A stretch of 64,000 nt of DNA, taken from the NCBI RefSeq assembly GCF_026341815.1, contig NZ_JAPENX010000001.1, forward strand, positions 4,588,001 through 4,652,000, written 5' to 3'. The DNA is from Streptomyces sp. NBC_00572 (GTDB lineage Bacteria > Actinomycetota > Actinomycetes > Streptomycetales > Streptomycetaceae). A program made the position numbers and the translations under genes. Below, in pieces: positions 9,283 to 17,822 of the stretch (positions are counted from its first letter, which is position 1; each line of letters opens with the position of its first letter). A model generated the notes under the pieces. That model searched no databases and had not been told where the DNA came from. It worked only from the letters and a program-made list of their open reading frames with translations.

Positions 9283-11478
9283 ATGGATGGCGTGCCCGCG
9301 CTCGACGAACCACTCAGCAAGAAGTCCCTCGGCCCCGCCACCGCAAAGGTCCTGGCCGAGGCACTCGACCTGCACACGGTCGGGGACCTGCTCCACCACT
9401 ACCCCCGCCGGTACGCCGAGCGCGGGGAGCTGACCACCCTCTCCGACCTGCCGCTCGACGAGCACGTCACGGTGGTCGCGCAGGTCGCCGACGCCCGTGT
9501 GCACACCTTCAACGGCTCCAAGGGGCGCGGCCAGCGCCTCGAAGTGACCATCACCGACGGCAGCGGCCGCCTCCAGCTGGTCTTCTTCGGCAAGGGCGTC
9601 CACAAGCCGCACCACGACCTGCTGCCCGGCACCCGCGCGATGTTCGCCGGCAAGGTCTCGCTCTTCAACCGGCGCCTGCAGCTCGCCCACCCGTCGTACG
9701 AACTCCTCCGCGGCGACGGCGAGGAGGCCGTCGACGTCTGGGCCGGCGCGCTCATCCCGATCTACCCGGCCACCACCAAGATGGAGTCCTGGAAGATCGC
9801 CAAGGCGGTCGACGCCGTCCTGCCCAGCGCCGTCGACGCCGTCGACCCGCTCCCCGACGCCCTGCGCGAGGGTCGCGGCCTCGCCGAGCTGCCCGACGCC
9901 CTCCGGCTCATCCACCGGCCCCGCACCAAGGCCGACATCGCCACCGCGCGCGAGCGCCTCAAGTGGGACGAGGCCTTCGTCCTCCAGGTCGCCCTCGCCC
10001 GCCGCCGGCACGCCGACACCCAACTCCCCGCCGTCGCCCGGCGACCCGCCCCCGACGGCATCCTCGACGCCTTCGACGCCAAGCTCCCCTTCACCCTCAC
10101 CGACGGCCAGCAGAAGGTCTCCAAGGAGATTTTCGACGACCTCGCCACCGAACACCCCATGCACCGCCTGCTCCAGGGCGAAGTGGGCTCCGGAAAGACG
10201 ATGGTGGCGCTGCGCGCCATGCTCGCCGTCGTCGACTCCGGGGGACAGGCCGCCATGCTCGCCCCCACCGAGGTCCTCGCCCAGCAGCACCACCGCTCGG
10301 TCACCGAGATGATGGGCGAGCTCGCCGAGGGCGGGATGCTCGGCGGCGCCGAGCGGGCCACCAAGGTCGTCCTGCTCACCGGGTCCATGGGGGTTCCCGC
10401 CCGCCGGCAGGCCCTGCTCGACCTGGTCACGGGGGAGGCCGGCCTCGTCATCGGCACGCACGCGCTGATCGAGGACAAGGTCCAGTTCCACGACCTGGGA
10501 CTGGTCGTCGTCGACGAGCAGCACCGCTTCGGCGTCGAGCAGCGCGACGCCCTCCGGGGCAAGGGGAAGCAGCCCCCGCACCTCCTGGTGATGACCGCCA
10601 CCCCCATCCCGCGCACGGTCGCCATGACCGTCTTCGGCGACCTGGAGACCTCCGTCCTCGACCAGCTGCCCGCCGGACGCTCCCCGATCGCCAGCCATGT
10701 CGTCCCCGCCGCCGACAAACCGCACTTCCTCACGCGCGCGTGGGAGCGGGTCCGCGAGGAGGTCGAGAAGGGCCACCAGGCCTACGTGGTCTGCCCCCGC
10801 ATCGGCGACGAGGAGGACCAGAAGAAGAAGGCCAAGGCGTCCGCCGAGGACGAGGCCGAGAAGCGCCCGCCGCTCGCCGTCCTCGACATCGCCGAGAAGC
10901 TCCGCACCGGCCCCCTCACCGGACTCCGGATCGCCGTCCTGCACGGCCGGATGCACCCGGACGACAAGGACGACGTGATGCGCCGCTTCGCCGCCGGCGA
11001 GCTCGACGTCCTGGTCGCCACCACCGTCATCGAGGTCGGCGTGAACGTCCCCAACGCCACCGCCATGGTGATCATGGACGCCGACCGCTTCGGCGTCTCC
11101 CAGCTCCACCAGCTCCGCGGCCGCGTCGGCCGCGGCTCCGCCCCCGGCCTCTGCCTCCTCGTCAGCGAGATGCCCGAGGCCACCCCCGCCCGCCAGCGCC
11201 TCGCCGCCGTCGCCGCCACCCTCGACGGCTTCGAGCTCTCCCGCATCGACCTCGAACAGCGACGCGAGGGCGACGTCCTCGGCCAGGCCCAGTCCGGCGT
11301 CCGTTCCTCCCTGCGGGTCCTCACCGTCATCGAGGACGAGGAGGTCATCGCCGCCGCCCGCGAGGAGGCCACCGCCCTCGTCCTCGCCGACCCCGACCTC
11401 ACCGCCCACCCCGGCCTGCGCACCGCCCTCGACGCCCTGCTCGACAAGGACCGGGAGGAGTACCTGGAGAAGGGCTGA
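9283..11478 (+). CDS. recG: ATP-dependent DNA helicase RecG
   Basis: A 731-residue helicase that remodels stalled forks and branched recombination intermediates. The N-terminal wedge/OB domain is followed by Walker A GEVGSGKT (about residue 298), the DEQHRFGVEQR motif II (about residue 409), a TATPIPRT motif and the C-terminal LHGRMHPDDKDDVM and QLRGRVGRG motifs. A lysine/glutamate-rich insert (EEDQKKKAKASAEDEAE) sits between the helicase halves. The ATG at 9283 lacks an obvious ribosome-binding site; GTG at 9292 is an alternative. Confidence 0.95.
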   Translation: MDGVPALDEPLSKKSLGPATAKVLAEALDLHTVGDLLHHYPRRYAERGELTTLSDLPLDEHVTVVAQVADARVHTFNGSKGRGQRLEVTITDGSGRLQLVFFGKGVHKPHHDLLPGTRAMFAGKVSLFNRRLQLAHPSYELLRGDGEEAVDVWAGALIPIYPATTKMESWKIAKAVDAVLPSAVDAVDPLPDALREGRGLAELPDALRLIHRPRTKADIATARERLKWDEAFVLQVALARRRHADTQLPAVARRPAPDGILDAFDAKLPFTLTDGQQKVSKEIFDDLATEHPMHRLLQGEVGSGKTMVALRAMLAVVDSGGQAAMLAPTEVLAQQHHRSVTEMMGELAEGGMLGGAERATKVVLLTGSMGVPARRQALLDLVTGEAGLVIGTHALIEDKVQFHDLGLVVVDEQHRFGVEQRDALRGKGKQPPHLLVMTATPIPRTVAMTVFGDLETSVLDQLPAGRSPIASHVVPAADKPHFLTRAWERVREEVEKGHQAYVVCPRIGDEEDQKKKAKASAEDEAEKRPPLAVLDIAEKLRTGPLTGLRIAVLHGRMHPDDKDDVMRRFAAGELDVLVATTVIEVGVNVPNATAMVIMDADRFGVSQLHQLRGRVGRGSAPGLCLLVSEMPEATPARQRLAAVAATLDGFELSRIDLEQRREGDVLGQAQSGVRSSLRVLTVIEDEEVIAAAREEATALVLADPDLTAHPGLRTALDALLDKDREEYLEKG

Positions 11479-11545
11479 CCACACGGTGTGGACCGCGGTC
11501 ATATCCTGAGACGTACGCACTGGACGACGCAGGACGAGGACACCG

Positions 11546-12130
11546 ATGACTCGCGTGATCGCCGGCACGGCCGGCGGGCGCCGCCTGGCAGTGCCGCCCG
11601 GCAACGGCACCCGACCCACCTCCGACCGGGCGCGCGAGGGCCTCTTCTCCACCTGGGGAGCGTTCCTCGGCACCCTCGACGGGACACGGGTCGCCGACCT
11701 GTACGCGGGCTCCGGCGCCGTCGGCCTCGAAGCGCTCTCCCGGGGAGCCGCCCACGCCCTCCTCGTCGAGGCCGAACCGCGCGCCGCGAAGACCATCCGC
11801 GAGAACATCTCCTCGCTCGGTCTGCCCGGCGCCGAACTCCGCACCGGCAAAGCGGAACAGATCGTGACGGGACCGGCGCCTTCCGACCCGTACGACCTGG
11901 TCTTCCTCGACCCGCCGTACGCCGTCTCCGACGAGGAACTCCGCGAGATTCTCCTCACACTGCGCTCGGGGGGCTGGCTGAGCGAGGATGCCCTCGTCAC
12001 CGTGGAGCGCAGCACCAGAGGCGGAGAATTCGGCTGGCCGGCCGGTTTCGAACCACTGCGGGCCCGTCGTTACGGCGAGGGAACGTTTTGGTACGGTCGC
12101 GCCGCCTCTACGTGCGAAGACGCACGATGA
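11546..12130 (+). CDS. rsmD: 16S rRNA (guanine966-N2)-methyltransferase
   Basis: A 194-residue RsmD-type methyltransferase. It begins MTRVIAGTAGGRRLAVP, as RsmD proteins do. It has the SAM-binding loop VADLYAGSGAVGLEAL and the catalytic motif FLDPPYA (the NPPY-type motif of N-methyltransferases). It would methylate G966 of 16S rRNA on the assembled small subunit. The gene runs directly into coaD, a pairing seen across actinobacteria and firmicutes. Confidence 0.92.
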   Translation: MTRVIAGTAGGRRLAVPPGNGTRPTSDRAREGLFSTWGAFLGTLDGTRVADLYAGSGAVGLEALSRGAAHALLVEAEPRAAKTIRENISSLGLPGAELRTGKAEQIVTGPAPSDPYDLVFLDPPYAVSDEELREILLTLRSGGWLSEDALVTVERSTRGGEFGWPAGFEPLRARRYGEGTFWYGRAASTCEDAR

Positions 12131-12156
12131 CCGGACCGGAGAGCGAGGGACCCAAG

Positions 12157-12636
12157 TTGCGCCGCGCCGTCTGTCCGGGGTCATTCGACCCCATCACCAA
12201 CGGACACCTCGACATCATCGCCCGCGCCTCCAAGCTGTACGACGTCGTACATGTCGCGGTGATGATCAACCAGTCGAAGAAGGGCCTGTTCACGGTCGAC
12301 GAGCGGATCGAGTTGATCCGCGAGGTGACCGCCGACTTCGGCAACGTCGAGGTGGAGTCCTTCCACGGACTGCTCGTCGACTTCTGCAAGCAGCGCGACA
12401 TCCCCGCCATCGTCAAGGGACTGCGCGCGGTCAGCGACTTCGACTACGAGCTGCAGATGGCCCAGATGAACAACGGCCTCACGGGCGTGGAGACCCTCTT
12501 CGTCCCCACCAACCCGACCTACAGCTTCCTCTCCTCCTCACTGGTCAAGGAGGTCGCGGCCTGGGGCGGCGACGTCTCCCACCTGGTCCCCCCGACGGTC
12601 CTTCCCCGGCTCACCGAGCGCCTGGCGCAGAAGTGA
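12157..12636 (+). CDS. coaD: Phosphopantetheine adenylyltransferase
   Basis: A 159-residue CoaD, the usual family length, which makes dephospho-CoA from 4'-phosphopantetheine and ATP. The nucleotidyltransferase motif is PGSFDPITNGHLD (T14, H17), with GLRAVSDFDYELQMA and YSFLSSSLVKEVA later. I chose the TTG at 12157 because GAGGGA precedes it and family members begin with LRRAVCPGSFDP. An ATG at 12127 overlapping the rsmD stop would add ten residues and is the alternative. Confidence 0.93.
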   Translation: MRRAVCPGSFDPITNGHLDIIARASKLYDVVHVAVMINQSKKGLFTVDERIELIREVTADFGNVEVESFHGLLVDFCKQRDIPAIVKGLRAVSDFDYELQMAQMNNGLTGVETLFVPTNPTYSFLSSSLVKEVAAWGGDVSHLVPPTVLPRLTERLAQK

Positions 12637-12673
12637 CGCGCGGCCACCGTCGCTGACGCTCCGTCATCTGGTG

Positions 12674-12701
12674 TCGGACGGGCGCCGACTGCCCTTACAG
12701 T
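12674..12701 (+). promoter_or_regulatory. Candidate promoter of the SepIVA-like gene
   Basis: TCGGAC (12674-12679) and TACAGT (12696-12701) are 16 bases apart, a plausible vegetative promoter 45 bases before the GTG start. Only the -10 is a good match. Confidence 0.35.
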
Positions 12702-12745
12702 CGTCCCGTCCGTCTCCATCCAGCTGAGAGAGTGGCGAGCACCCG

Positions 12746-13795
12746 GTGGACGTACAGAAGAAGCTCGACGAGATCGTCGCGACCGTGCAGGGCGCCCGCT
12801 CCATGCCCATGTCGGCATCCTGCGTGGTCAACCGGGCCGAGCTGCTCGCCCTGCTCGAAGAGGTACGGGAGGCCCTGCCCGGCTCCCTCGCCCAGGCCCA
12901 GGAGCTGATCGGCGGCCGCGAGCACATGGTCGAGCAGGCCCGCCAGGAGGCCGACCGGATCATCGAGGCCGCCCACGCCGAGCGCGGCTCGATCGTCTCC
13001 GACACCCAGGTCGCCCGGCAGTCGCAGGAGGAGGCCGACCGGATCCTCTCCGAGGCCCGCCGCGAGGCGGAGGAGGTCCGCGCCGAGGCCGACGACTACG
13101 TCGACTCCAAGCTCGCCAACTTCGAGGTCGTCCTCAACAAGACCATCGGCTCCGTCGACCGGGGCCGCGAGAAGCTCCTCGGCCGCGGTCCCGGCCTCGA
13201 CCAGGACGGCTACGCGGACGAGGACGCCCCCGAGTACAGCGCCGACCCGCAGACTCTGATCCACCGGGCCGACGAGTACGTCGACGCCAAGCTCGGCGCC
13301 TTCGAGGCGGTGCTCAGCAAGACCCTGGAGGCCGTCGGGCGGGGCCGTCAGAAGCTGCACGGCCGGATCGCCAGCGACGCCCTGGGCGAGCACATGGCCG
13401 CCCAGGACGGTCTCGGCGGCACCGTGCACACCAGTGACTCGGACTACCTCGCCGGACTCGCGGAGCTCTCCGACCCCGAGCCGGTGCAGATCCCGGCCCA
13501 GCAGCAGCCCCAGCCCGACCCGTACGCGGGCTACCAGCAGGTGCAGCAGCCCGACCCGTACGCCGGCTACCAGCAGGTCCAGCAGCAGCCCGACCCGTAC
13601 GCGTACCAGCAGCAGCCGCCGCAGCACACCGACCCGTACGGCTACCAACAGCAGGACCCGTACGCGTACCAGCAGCCGGTCCAGCAGCAGGTCCACCAGC
13701 AGCAGGGCGCCTCGCTCGACGAGACGAGCTTCTTCGACACGAGCATGATCGACCTGGAGCAGCTCCGACGGTACGAGCAGGGCCAGGGCCACTAG
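12746..13795 (+). CDS. sepIVA: SepIVA/DivIVA-like coiled-coil septation protein with Q/P/Y-rich tail
   Basis: A 349-residue protein. The N-terminus has PMSASCVVNRAELLALLEEV (residues 21-40), a DivIVA-like segment. A long charged coiled coil (about 60-117) follows. Then a 30-residue motif beginning YVDSKLANFEVVLNKTIGSV occurs twice (118-147 and 178-207). Residues 249-320 are Gln/Pro/Tyr repeats with QQPDPYAGYQQV units, and the end is a conserved-looking DLEQLRRYEQGQGH. The N-terminal and YVDxKL motifs, and the position between coaD and the DUF177-rnc-mutM-smc-ftsY cluster, match mycobacterial SepIVA as I recall it. A role in septum placement is inferred from that. The repeat tail looks like an addition. 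Confidence 0.75.
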   Translation: MDVQKKLDEIVATVQGARSMPMSASCVVNRAELLALLEEVREALPGSLAQAQELIGGREHMVEQARQEADRIIEAAHAERGSIVSDTQVARQSQEEADRILSEARREAEEVRAEADDYVDSKLANFEVVLNKTIGSVDRGREKLLGRGPGLDQDGYADEDAPEYSADPQTLIHRADEYVDAKLGAFEAVLSKTLEAVGRGRQKLHGRIASDALGEHMAAQDGLGGTVHTSDSDYLAGLAELSDPEPVQIPAQQQPQPDPYAGYQQVQQPDPYAGYQQVQQQPDPYAYQQQPPQHTDPYGYQQQDPYAYQQPVQQQVHQQQGASLDETSFFDTSMIDLEQLRRYEQGQGH

Positions 13796-13865
13796 GGCCC
13801 GTCCGGCGGATCAAGGCCGGACCGTCCCGGGCAGGGGCAGGGGCGGTAAGCCCTCAAGGCCCGGA

Positions 13866-13895
13866 TTGGGCCCTGAGCGAAGCGTCCAGTATCCT
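13866..13895 (+). promoter_or_regulatory. Candidate promoter of the DUF177-rpmF-rnc operon
   Basis: TTGGGC (13866-13871) and TATCCT (13890-13895) are separated by 18 bases, about 90 bases before the DUF177 start. A 7-bp hairpin at 13801-13822 upstream may end the previous transcript. Confidence 0.45.
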
Positions 13896-13985
13896 GGCTC
13901 TTCGGTCGCGCGTAGTCCGCGATCCTTGCTGCCCACGTTCGGCAGCCTCCTCACGATGCGACACGATTCGAAAGCAGGAAGAGCC

Positions 13986-14639
13986 CTGAGCACGCGCCTT
14001 GACCACCGCAACCCCCTCGTGTTCGACACGCACGAGCTCGGGCGGCGTCCTGGTGCCCTCCTGCGGCTCTCGCGTTCGATCGAGGCCCCCAGGGACCTGG
14101 GCGTCGAAGGAGTGATCGGAGTGCCCGAGGGCGCTCCGGTGGAAATCGATCTCCGTCTTGAGTCGGTCATGGAAGGGGTGCTTGTCACAGGCACCGCCCG
14201 TGCATCGGCCGAGGGGGAGTGCGTAAGGTGTCTGGAGCCCGTCGAGCTGGAGCTCGATGTGGACTTCCAGGAGATGTTCTCGTACCCCGACTCCGACGAC
14301 CGGGGCCGCTCCAAGGCGGCCGCGGACGACGAAGCCGAGGCCGACGAGGACATGATCCCCCTCGAGGACGGCATGTTCGACCTCGAACCCGTGCTGCGTG
14401 ATGCGGTGGTGCTCGCACTTCCGATGCAGCCGGTGTGCCGGGAGGACTGTGCAGGCCTGTGTTCCGAGTGTGGAACCAACCTGAACGAGAACCCGGGCCA
14501 CCACCATGATGCCGTCGACGCTCGTTGGGCGGCATTGCAGGGACTCGCCGGTTCGCTGGGAACCGATGAGAAGGACAACATGAGCGGCAAAGCCTCTGAC
14601 GGGGACGTCCGAAGCGCCGCCGAGAAGCAGGAGAAGTAG
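13986..14639 (+). CDS. yceD: DUF177 (YceD-type) protein, rRNA/ribosome accumulation
   Basis: A 217-residue protein of the DUF177 family, which is linked to 23S rRNA and large-subunit accumulation and is nearly always encoded next to rpmF, as here (2-base gap). Visible are the N-terminal DHRNPLVFDTHELGRRPG, a GECVRCLEP pair, an acidic middle, and the C-terminal cysteine cluster CREDCAGLCSECG that suggests metal binding. The start is uncertain: AGGAAGAG precedes a CTG at 13986, while an ATG at 13956 has no ribosome-binding site but would also be in frame. Confidence 0.85.
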   Translation: MSTRLDHRNPLVFDTHELGRRPGALLRLSRSIEAPRDLGVEGVIGVPEGAPVEIDLRLESVMEGVLVTGTARASAEGECVRCLEPVELELDVDFQEMFSYPDSDDRGRSKAAADDEAEADEDMIPLEDGMFDLEPVLRDAVVLALPMQPVCREDCAGLCSECGTNLNENPGHHHDAVDARWAALQGLAGSLGTDEKDNMSGKASDGDVRSAAEKQEK

Positions 14640-14641
14640 CC

Positions 14642-14815
14642 GTGGCTGTTCCGAAGCGGAAGATGTCGCGCAGCAACACGCGCCACCGCCGGTCGCAGTG
14701 GAAGGCTGCGGTCCCCACCCTGGTTTCGTGTGAGCGTTGCCAGGAGCCGAAGCTGCAGCACATCGCGTGCCCGAGCTGCGGCACCTACAACAAGCGCCAG
14801 GTCCTCTCGGTCTGA
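14642..14815 (+). CDS. rpmF: 50S ribosomal protein L32 (zinc-binding type)
   Basis: A 57-residue L32 that starts VAVPKRKMSRSNTRHRRSQW. Two CxxC pairs, CERC and CPSC, form the zinc ribbon, so this is the cysteine-containing form. It sits two bases after the DUF177 stop and 20 bases before rnc, which is the classic order. The GTG start is fixed by the family N-terminus AVPKRK. Confidence 0.97.
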   Translation: MAVPKRKMSRSNTRHRRSQWKAAVPTLVSCERCQEPKLQHIACPSCGTYNKRQVLSV

Positions 14816-14835
14816 TTGGGCTGGTGAGAGGCGCA

Positions 14836-15648
14836 ATGTCTGAGTCCCGCAAGACGGACGACAAGACGGACCATGCCTCGTCCCACACGCTTCTGGAAGG
14901 GCGGCTCGGCTATCGGCTCGAGTCCGCCCTTCTGGTGCGTGCGCTGACCCACCGTTCGTACGCGTACGAGAACGGCGGTCTGCCCACCAACGAGCGGCTG
15001 GAGTTCCTCGGGGACTCCGTGCTCGGCCTGGTGGTCACGGACACGCTGTACCGGACCCACCCCGACCTGCCGGAAGGCCAGCTGGCCAAACTGCGGGCCG
15101 CGGTGGTCAACTCTCGTGCGCTGGCGGACGTGGGGCGCGGACTTGAACTCGGCTCCTTCATCCGGCTCGGCCGGGGCGAAGAGGGCACGGGTGGCCGGGA
15201 CAAGGCGTCCATCCTCGCCGACACCCTTGAAGCGGTGATCGGTGCGGTCTATCTCGACCAGGGCCTCGATGCGGCGTCCGAGCTGGTGCACCGGCTCTTC
15301 GACCCGCTGATCGAGAAGTCCTCGAACCTCGGTGCCGGCCTGGACTGGAAGACCAGTCTCCAGGAGCTCACCGCGGCCGAGGGCCTGGGTGTTCCGGAAT
15401 ACCTCGTCTCCGAAGAGGGCCCGGACCACGAGAAGACGTTTACTGCTGCCGCCCGCGTCGGTGGTGTCTCGTACGGCACCGGCACCGGCCGCAGCAAGAA
15501 GGAAGCGGAACAGCAGGCGGCGGAGTCCGCATGGCGCGCGATTCGCGCGGCGGCGGACGAACGCGCGGCGGCGGCCAAGGCCGCGGCCGAGGCGGGAACG
15601 GGAGCGGTCTCCGACCCCTCTACGACCGCCCACCGGGCATCGGCCTGA
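14836..15648 (+). CDS. rnc: Ribonuclease III
   Basis: A 270-residue endonuclease that cleaves double-stranded RNA, matures rRNA and regulates development and antibiotic synthesis in streptomycetes (AbsB). The signature NERLEFLGDSVLG (residues 52-64) carries the catalytic acidic residues, and the second acidic site is in DTLEAVIGAVYLDQG. The C-terminal dsRNA-binding domain begins near DWKTSLQEL and has GTGRSKKEAEQQAAESAW. An Ala-rich tail follows. The ATG follows GAGAGG. Confidence 0.96.
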   Translation: MSESRKTDDKTDHASSHTLLEGRLGYRLESALLVRALTHRSYAYENGGLPTNERLEFLGDSVLGLVVTDTLYRTHPDLPEGQLAKLRAAVVNSRALADVGRGLELGSFIRLGRGEEGTGGRDKASILADTLEAVIGAVYLDQGLDAASELVHRLFDPLIEKSSNLGAGLDWKTSLQELTAAEGLGVPEYLVSEEGPDHEKTFTAAARVGGVSYGTGTGRSKKEAEQQAAESAWRAIRAAADERAAAAKAAAEAGTGAVSDPSTTAHRASA

Positions 15649-15668
15649 CGGCCGAAACCCTCGCTTCC

Positions 15669-15704
15669 CGAGAACCCCGCCCCAGGGCGGGGTTCTCGTC
15701 TTTT
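15669..15704 (+). terminator. Rho-independent terminator after rnc
   Basis: The left arm CGAGAACCCCGCC (from 15669) pairs with the right arm GGCGGGGTTCTCG (to 15698), with a short loop; TC then TTTT follows. It closes the DUF177-rpmF-rnc operon, and mutM starts 62 bases later. Confidence 0.9.
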
Positions 15705-15765
15705 CCGCCGATTGCGCGGCGGTAGGGTTGAACCGCTGTCGAAGACGTACGTCCGGAGGAGTCCC

Positions 15766-16626
15766 GTGCCCGAGCTGCCCGAGGTCGAGGTCGTACGGCG
15801 CGGTCTGGAGCGCTGGGTCGCCGGGCGGACCGTGACCGAGGTCGAGGTGCTGCACCCCAGGGCCGTACGGCGTCATCCGGCGGGTGGCGCGGACTTCGCG
15901 GCCCGGCTGAAGGGACAGCGCTTCGAGGTGGCGCGCCGGCGCGGCAAGTACCTCTGGCTGCCGCTCGCCGAGACCGGCGTCTCCGTCCTCGGACACCTCG
16001 GCATGAGCGGGCAGCTGCTCGTCCAGCCGGAGGACGCCGCGGACGAGAAGCACCTCCGCATCCGGATCCGGTTCGACGATTCCGCCGGCACCGAACTCCG
16101 CTTCGTCGACCAGCGCACCTTCGGCGGGCTCTCGCTCCACGACCAGACGCCCGACGGGCTGCCGGACGCCATCGGGCACATCGCCCGTGACCCGCTGGAC
16201 CCCGAGTTCGACGACGCCGCCTTCCAGAGCGCGCTGCGCCTGCGCCGTACGACGGTCAAGCGGGCACTGCTCGACCAGTCGCTGATCAGCGGCGTCGGCA
16301 ACATCTACGCCGACGAGGCGCTCTGGCGCTCCCGGCTGCACTACGACCGGCCGACGGCCACCCTCACCCGCCCGCGCTCGGCCGAACTCCTGGGGCACGT
16401 CCGGGACGTGATGAACGCGGCCCTCGAAGTCGGCGGCACCAGCTTCGACAGCCTGTACGTGAACGTCAACGGCGAGTCCGGCTACTTCGACCGCTCGCTC
16501 GACGCCTACGGTCGCGAGGACGAGCCCTGCCACCGCTGCGGTACGCCGATGCGGCGCAGGGCGTGGATGAACCGCTCCAGCTACTTCTGCCCGCGCTGCC
16601 AGCGCCCCCCGCGCGCGAGCGCCTGA
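15766..16626 (+). CDS. mutM: Formamidopyrimidine-DNA glycosylase
   Basis: A 286-residue Fpg that removes 8-oxoguanine and related lesions and nicks the backbone. The obligatory N-terminal PELPEVE follows the GTG, with Pro2 as the nucleophile and Glu3 alongside it. GHLGMSGQL, SGVGNIYADEALW and the C-terminal zinc finger (C255, C258, C275, C278) are all present. The GTG start is fixed by this N-terminus and a strong GGAGGA. The stop lies inside a short tandem duplication shared with the convergent HxlR gene. Confidence 0.96.
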   Translation: MPELPEVEVVRRGLERWVAGRTVTEVEVLHPRAVRRHPAGGADFAARLKGQRFEVARRRGKYLWLPLAETGVSVLGHLGMSGQLLVQPEDAADEKHLRIRIRFDDSAGTELRFVDQRTFGGLSLHDQTPDGLPDAIGHIARDPLDPEFDDAAFQSALRLRRTTVKRALLDQSLISGVGNIYADEALWRSRLHYDRPTATLTRPRSAELLGHVRDVMNAALEVGGTSFDSLYVNVNGESGYFDRSLDAYGREDEPCHRCGTPMRRRAWMNRSSYFCPRCQRPPRASA

Positions 16627-16657
16627 GGAATCAGGCGCCTGAGGGAATCAGGCGCCG
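16619..16657. repeat. Tandem duplication at the mutM/HxlR stop codons
   Basis: A 16-17-base unit (GCGCCTGAGGAATCA core) occurs twice in tandem and starts a third time. The first copy holds the mutM TGA; the TCA of the second copy is the stop of the convergent regulator gene. Confidence 0.7.
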
Positions 16658-17043
16658 ACCGGCGCCTCGCGCTCCGCGTCGTAACTCTCCCGGGCCGCCT
16701 CGACCTGGGGCATACGGCCCTCCACCAGCTGGATCAGGCCGATCAGCCGCTCCGCGATCTCGCGGCCGAGCGGGGTGAGCCGGTAGTCGACCCGCGGCGG
16801 GTTCGTGGGCTGCGCCTCGCGATGGACGAGTCCGTCGCGCTCCAGGGCGTGCAGGGTCTGCGACAGCATCTTCTCGCTCACGCCGTCGACCCGGCGCCGC
16901 AGCTCGTTGAACCGGAACGTCCCGTCGTGCAGGGCGCCCAGCGTCAGGCTGCCCCAGCGGCCCGTCACGTGCTCCAGCGTGCCGCGCGAGGGACAGGCCC
17001 GGGCGAACACGTCGTAGGCGAGGTCGTCAGTCATGCCCTCCAC
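16648..17043 (-). CDS. HxlR-family winged-helix regulator
   Basis: A 131-residue regulator. The N-terminal ACPSRGTLEHVTGRWGSLTL with its cysteine, FRFNELRRRVDGVSEKMLSQ and LERDGLVHREAQPTNPPRVD are the standard HxlR helix-turn-helix and wing. Such proteins often sense thiol-reactive or redox-active compounds through the N-terminal cysteine. The gene is divergent from a flavodoxin-type oxidoreductase, so it most likely controls that gene and itself. GTG at 17043 and ATG at 17034 are both possible starts. Confidence 0.9.
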   Translation of the reverse strand: MEGMTDDLAYDVFARACPSRGTLEHVTGRWGSLTLGALHDGTFRFNELRRRVDGVSEKMLSQTLHALERDGLVHREAQPTNPPRVDYRLTPLGREIAERLIGLIQLVEGRMPQVEAARESYDAEREAPVGA

Positions 17044-17083
17044 CGTACTCCCGCGCAGCGCTTACCGCCATGAGTGCGCTCAC

Positions 17084-17101
17084 CGATAGGTTGCGCTATC
17101 G
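17084..17101. promoter_or_regulatory. Candidate HxlR operator
   Basis: CGATAG-GTTGCG-CTATCG is a perfect inverted repeat with 6-bp arms and a 6-bp spacer in the middle of the 125-bp divergent intergenic region. The arrangement suits a dimeric regulator bound between the two promoters. Confidence 0.5.
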
Positions 17102-17168
17102 AAAAGTTAGTGCTCTACTTCTGGTCATCCGGTCCCCACGGATCCGTCCCCGCTCAAAGGAGCCTCTT

Positions 17169-17753
17169 GTGACCACCCCCGTCGTCTCCATCGCCTACCA
17201 CTCCGGCTACGGCCACACCGCGGTCCTGGCCGAGGCCGTCCGTGACGGCGCCGCCGACGCGGGCGCCACCGTCCACCTGATCAAGGTCGACGGCATCACC
17301 GAGGCCGAGTGGGAGCTGCTCGACTCCTCCGACGCGATCGTCTTCGGCTCCCCGACCTACATGGGCACCGCCTCCGGCGCCTTCCACCAGTTCGCCGAGG
17401 CCTCCTCGAAGCGCTGGTTCGCCGACGCCTGGCTGGACAAGCTCGCCGCCGGCTTCACCAACTCCGGCTCCAAGAGCGGCGACAAGCTGCACACCCTGCA
17501 GTTCTTCCAGATCCTCGCCGGTCAGCACGGCATGACCTGGGTCAACCTCGGCCTCAAGCCCGGCTGGAACACCAGCGAGGCCTCCGAGAACGACCTCAAC
17601 CGCCTCGGCTTCTTCTCGGGCGCGGGCGCCCAGACCCACAGCGACCTGGGCCCCGAGGGCGTCCACAAGGCGGACGTCGCCACGGCCGAACACCTCGGCC
17701 GCCGCGTCGCCCTGACGGCCCGCACCTTCGCGGCCGGCCAGGCCGCCGCCTGA
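17169..17753 (+). CDS. Flavodoxin-family NAD(P)H:quinone oxidoreductase (WrbA-like)
   Basis: A 194-residue flavodoxin-fold protein. The FMN phosphate loop is the N-terminal AYHSGYGHTA, and the isoalloxazine-binding loop is GSPTYMGTASGAFHQF, which resembles WrbA-type quinone reductases. It would carry out two-electron reduction of quinones or related electrophiles in the cytosol. The GTG start follows AAAGGAG. Its divergent HxlR regulator suggests induction by redox-active compounds. It ends in a strong terminator and is probably monocistronic. Confidence 0.85.
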   Translation: MTTPVVSIAYHSGYGHTAVLAEAVRDGAADAGATVHLIKVDGITEAEWELLDSSDAIVFGSPTYMGTASGAFHQFAEASSKRWFADAWLDKLAAGFTNSGSKSGDKLHTLQFFQILAGQHGMTWVNLGLKPGWNTSEASENDLNRLGFFSGAGAQTHSDLGPEGVHKADVATAEHLGRRVALTARTFAAGQAAA

Positions 17754-17773
17754 CCTCCCCGCACACCACCGCG

Positions 17774-17822
17774 TACGCGAACGGGCCCCGCCACCGGGAA
17801 GGTGACGGGGCCCGTTCGCGTA
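17774..17822 (+). terminator. Strong hairpin after the flavodoxin gene
   Basis: A 17-bp perfect stem (17774-17790 with 17806-17822) contains a further inner CACC/GGTG helix. It begins 21 bases after the stop codon. Confidence 0.85.

Noticed and set aside
13434..13748. Alternative-frame protein of Ser/Thr/Arg repeats inside the SepIVA-like gene.
   Set aside because: It is a frame-shifted reading of the Q/P/Y repeats and has no ribosome-binding site.
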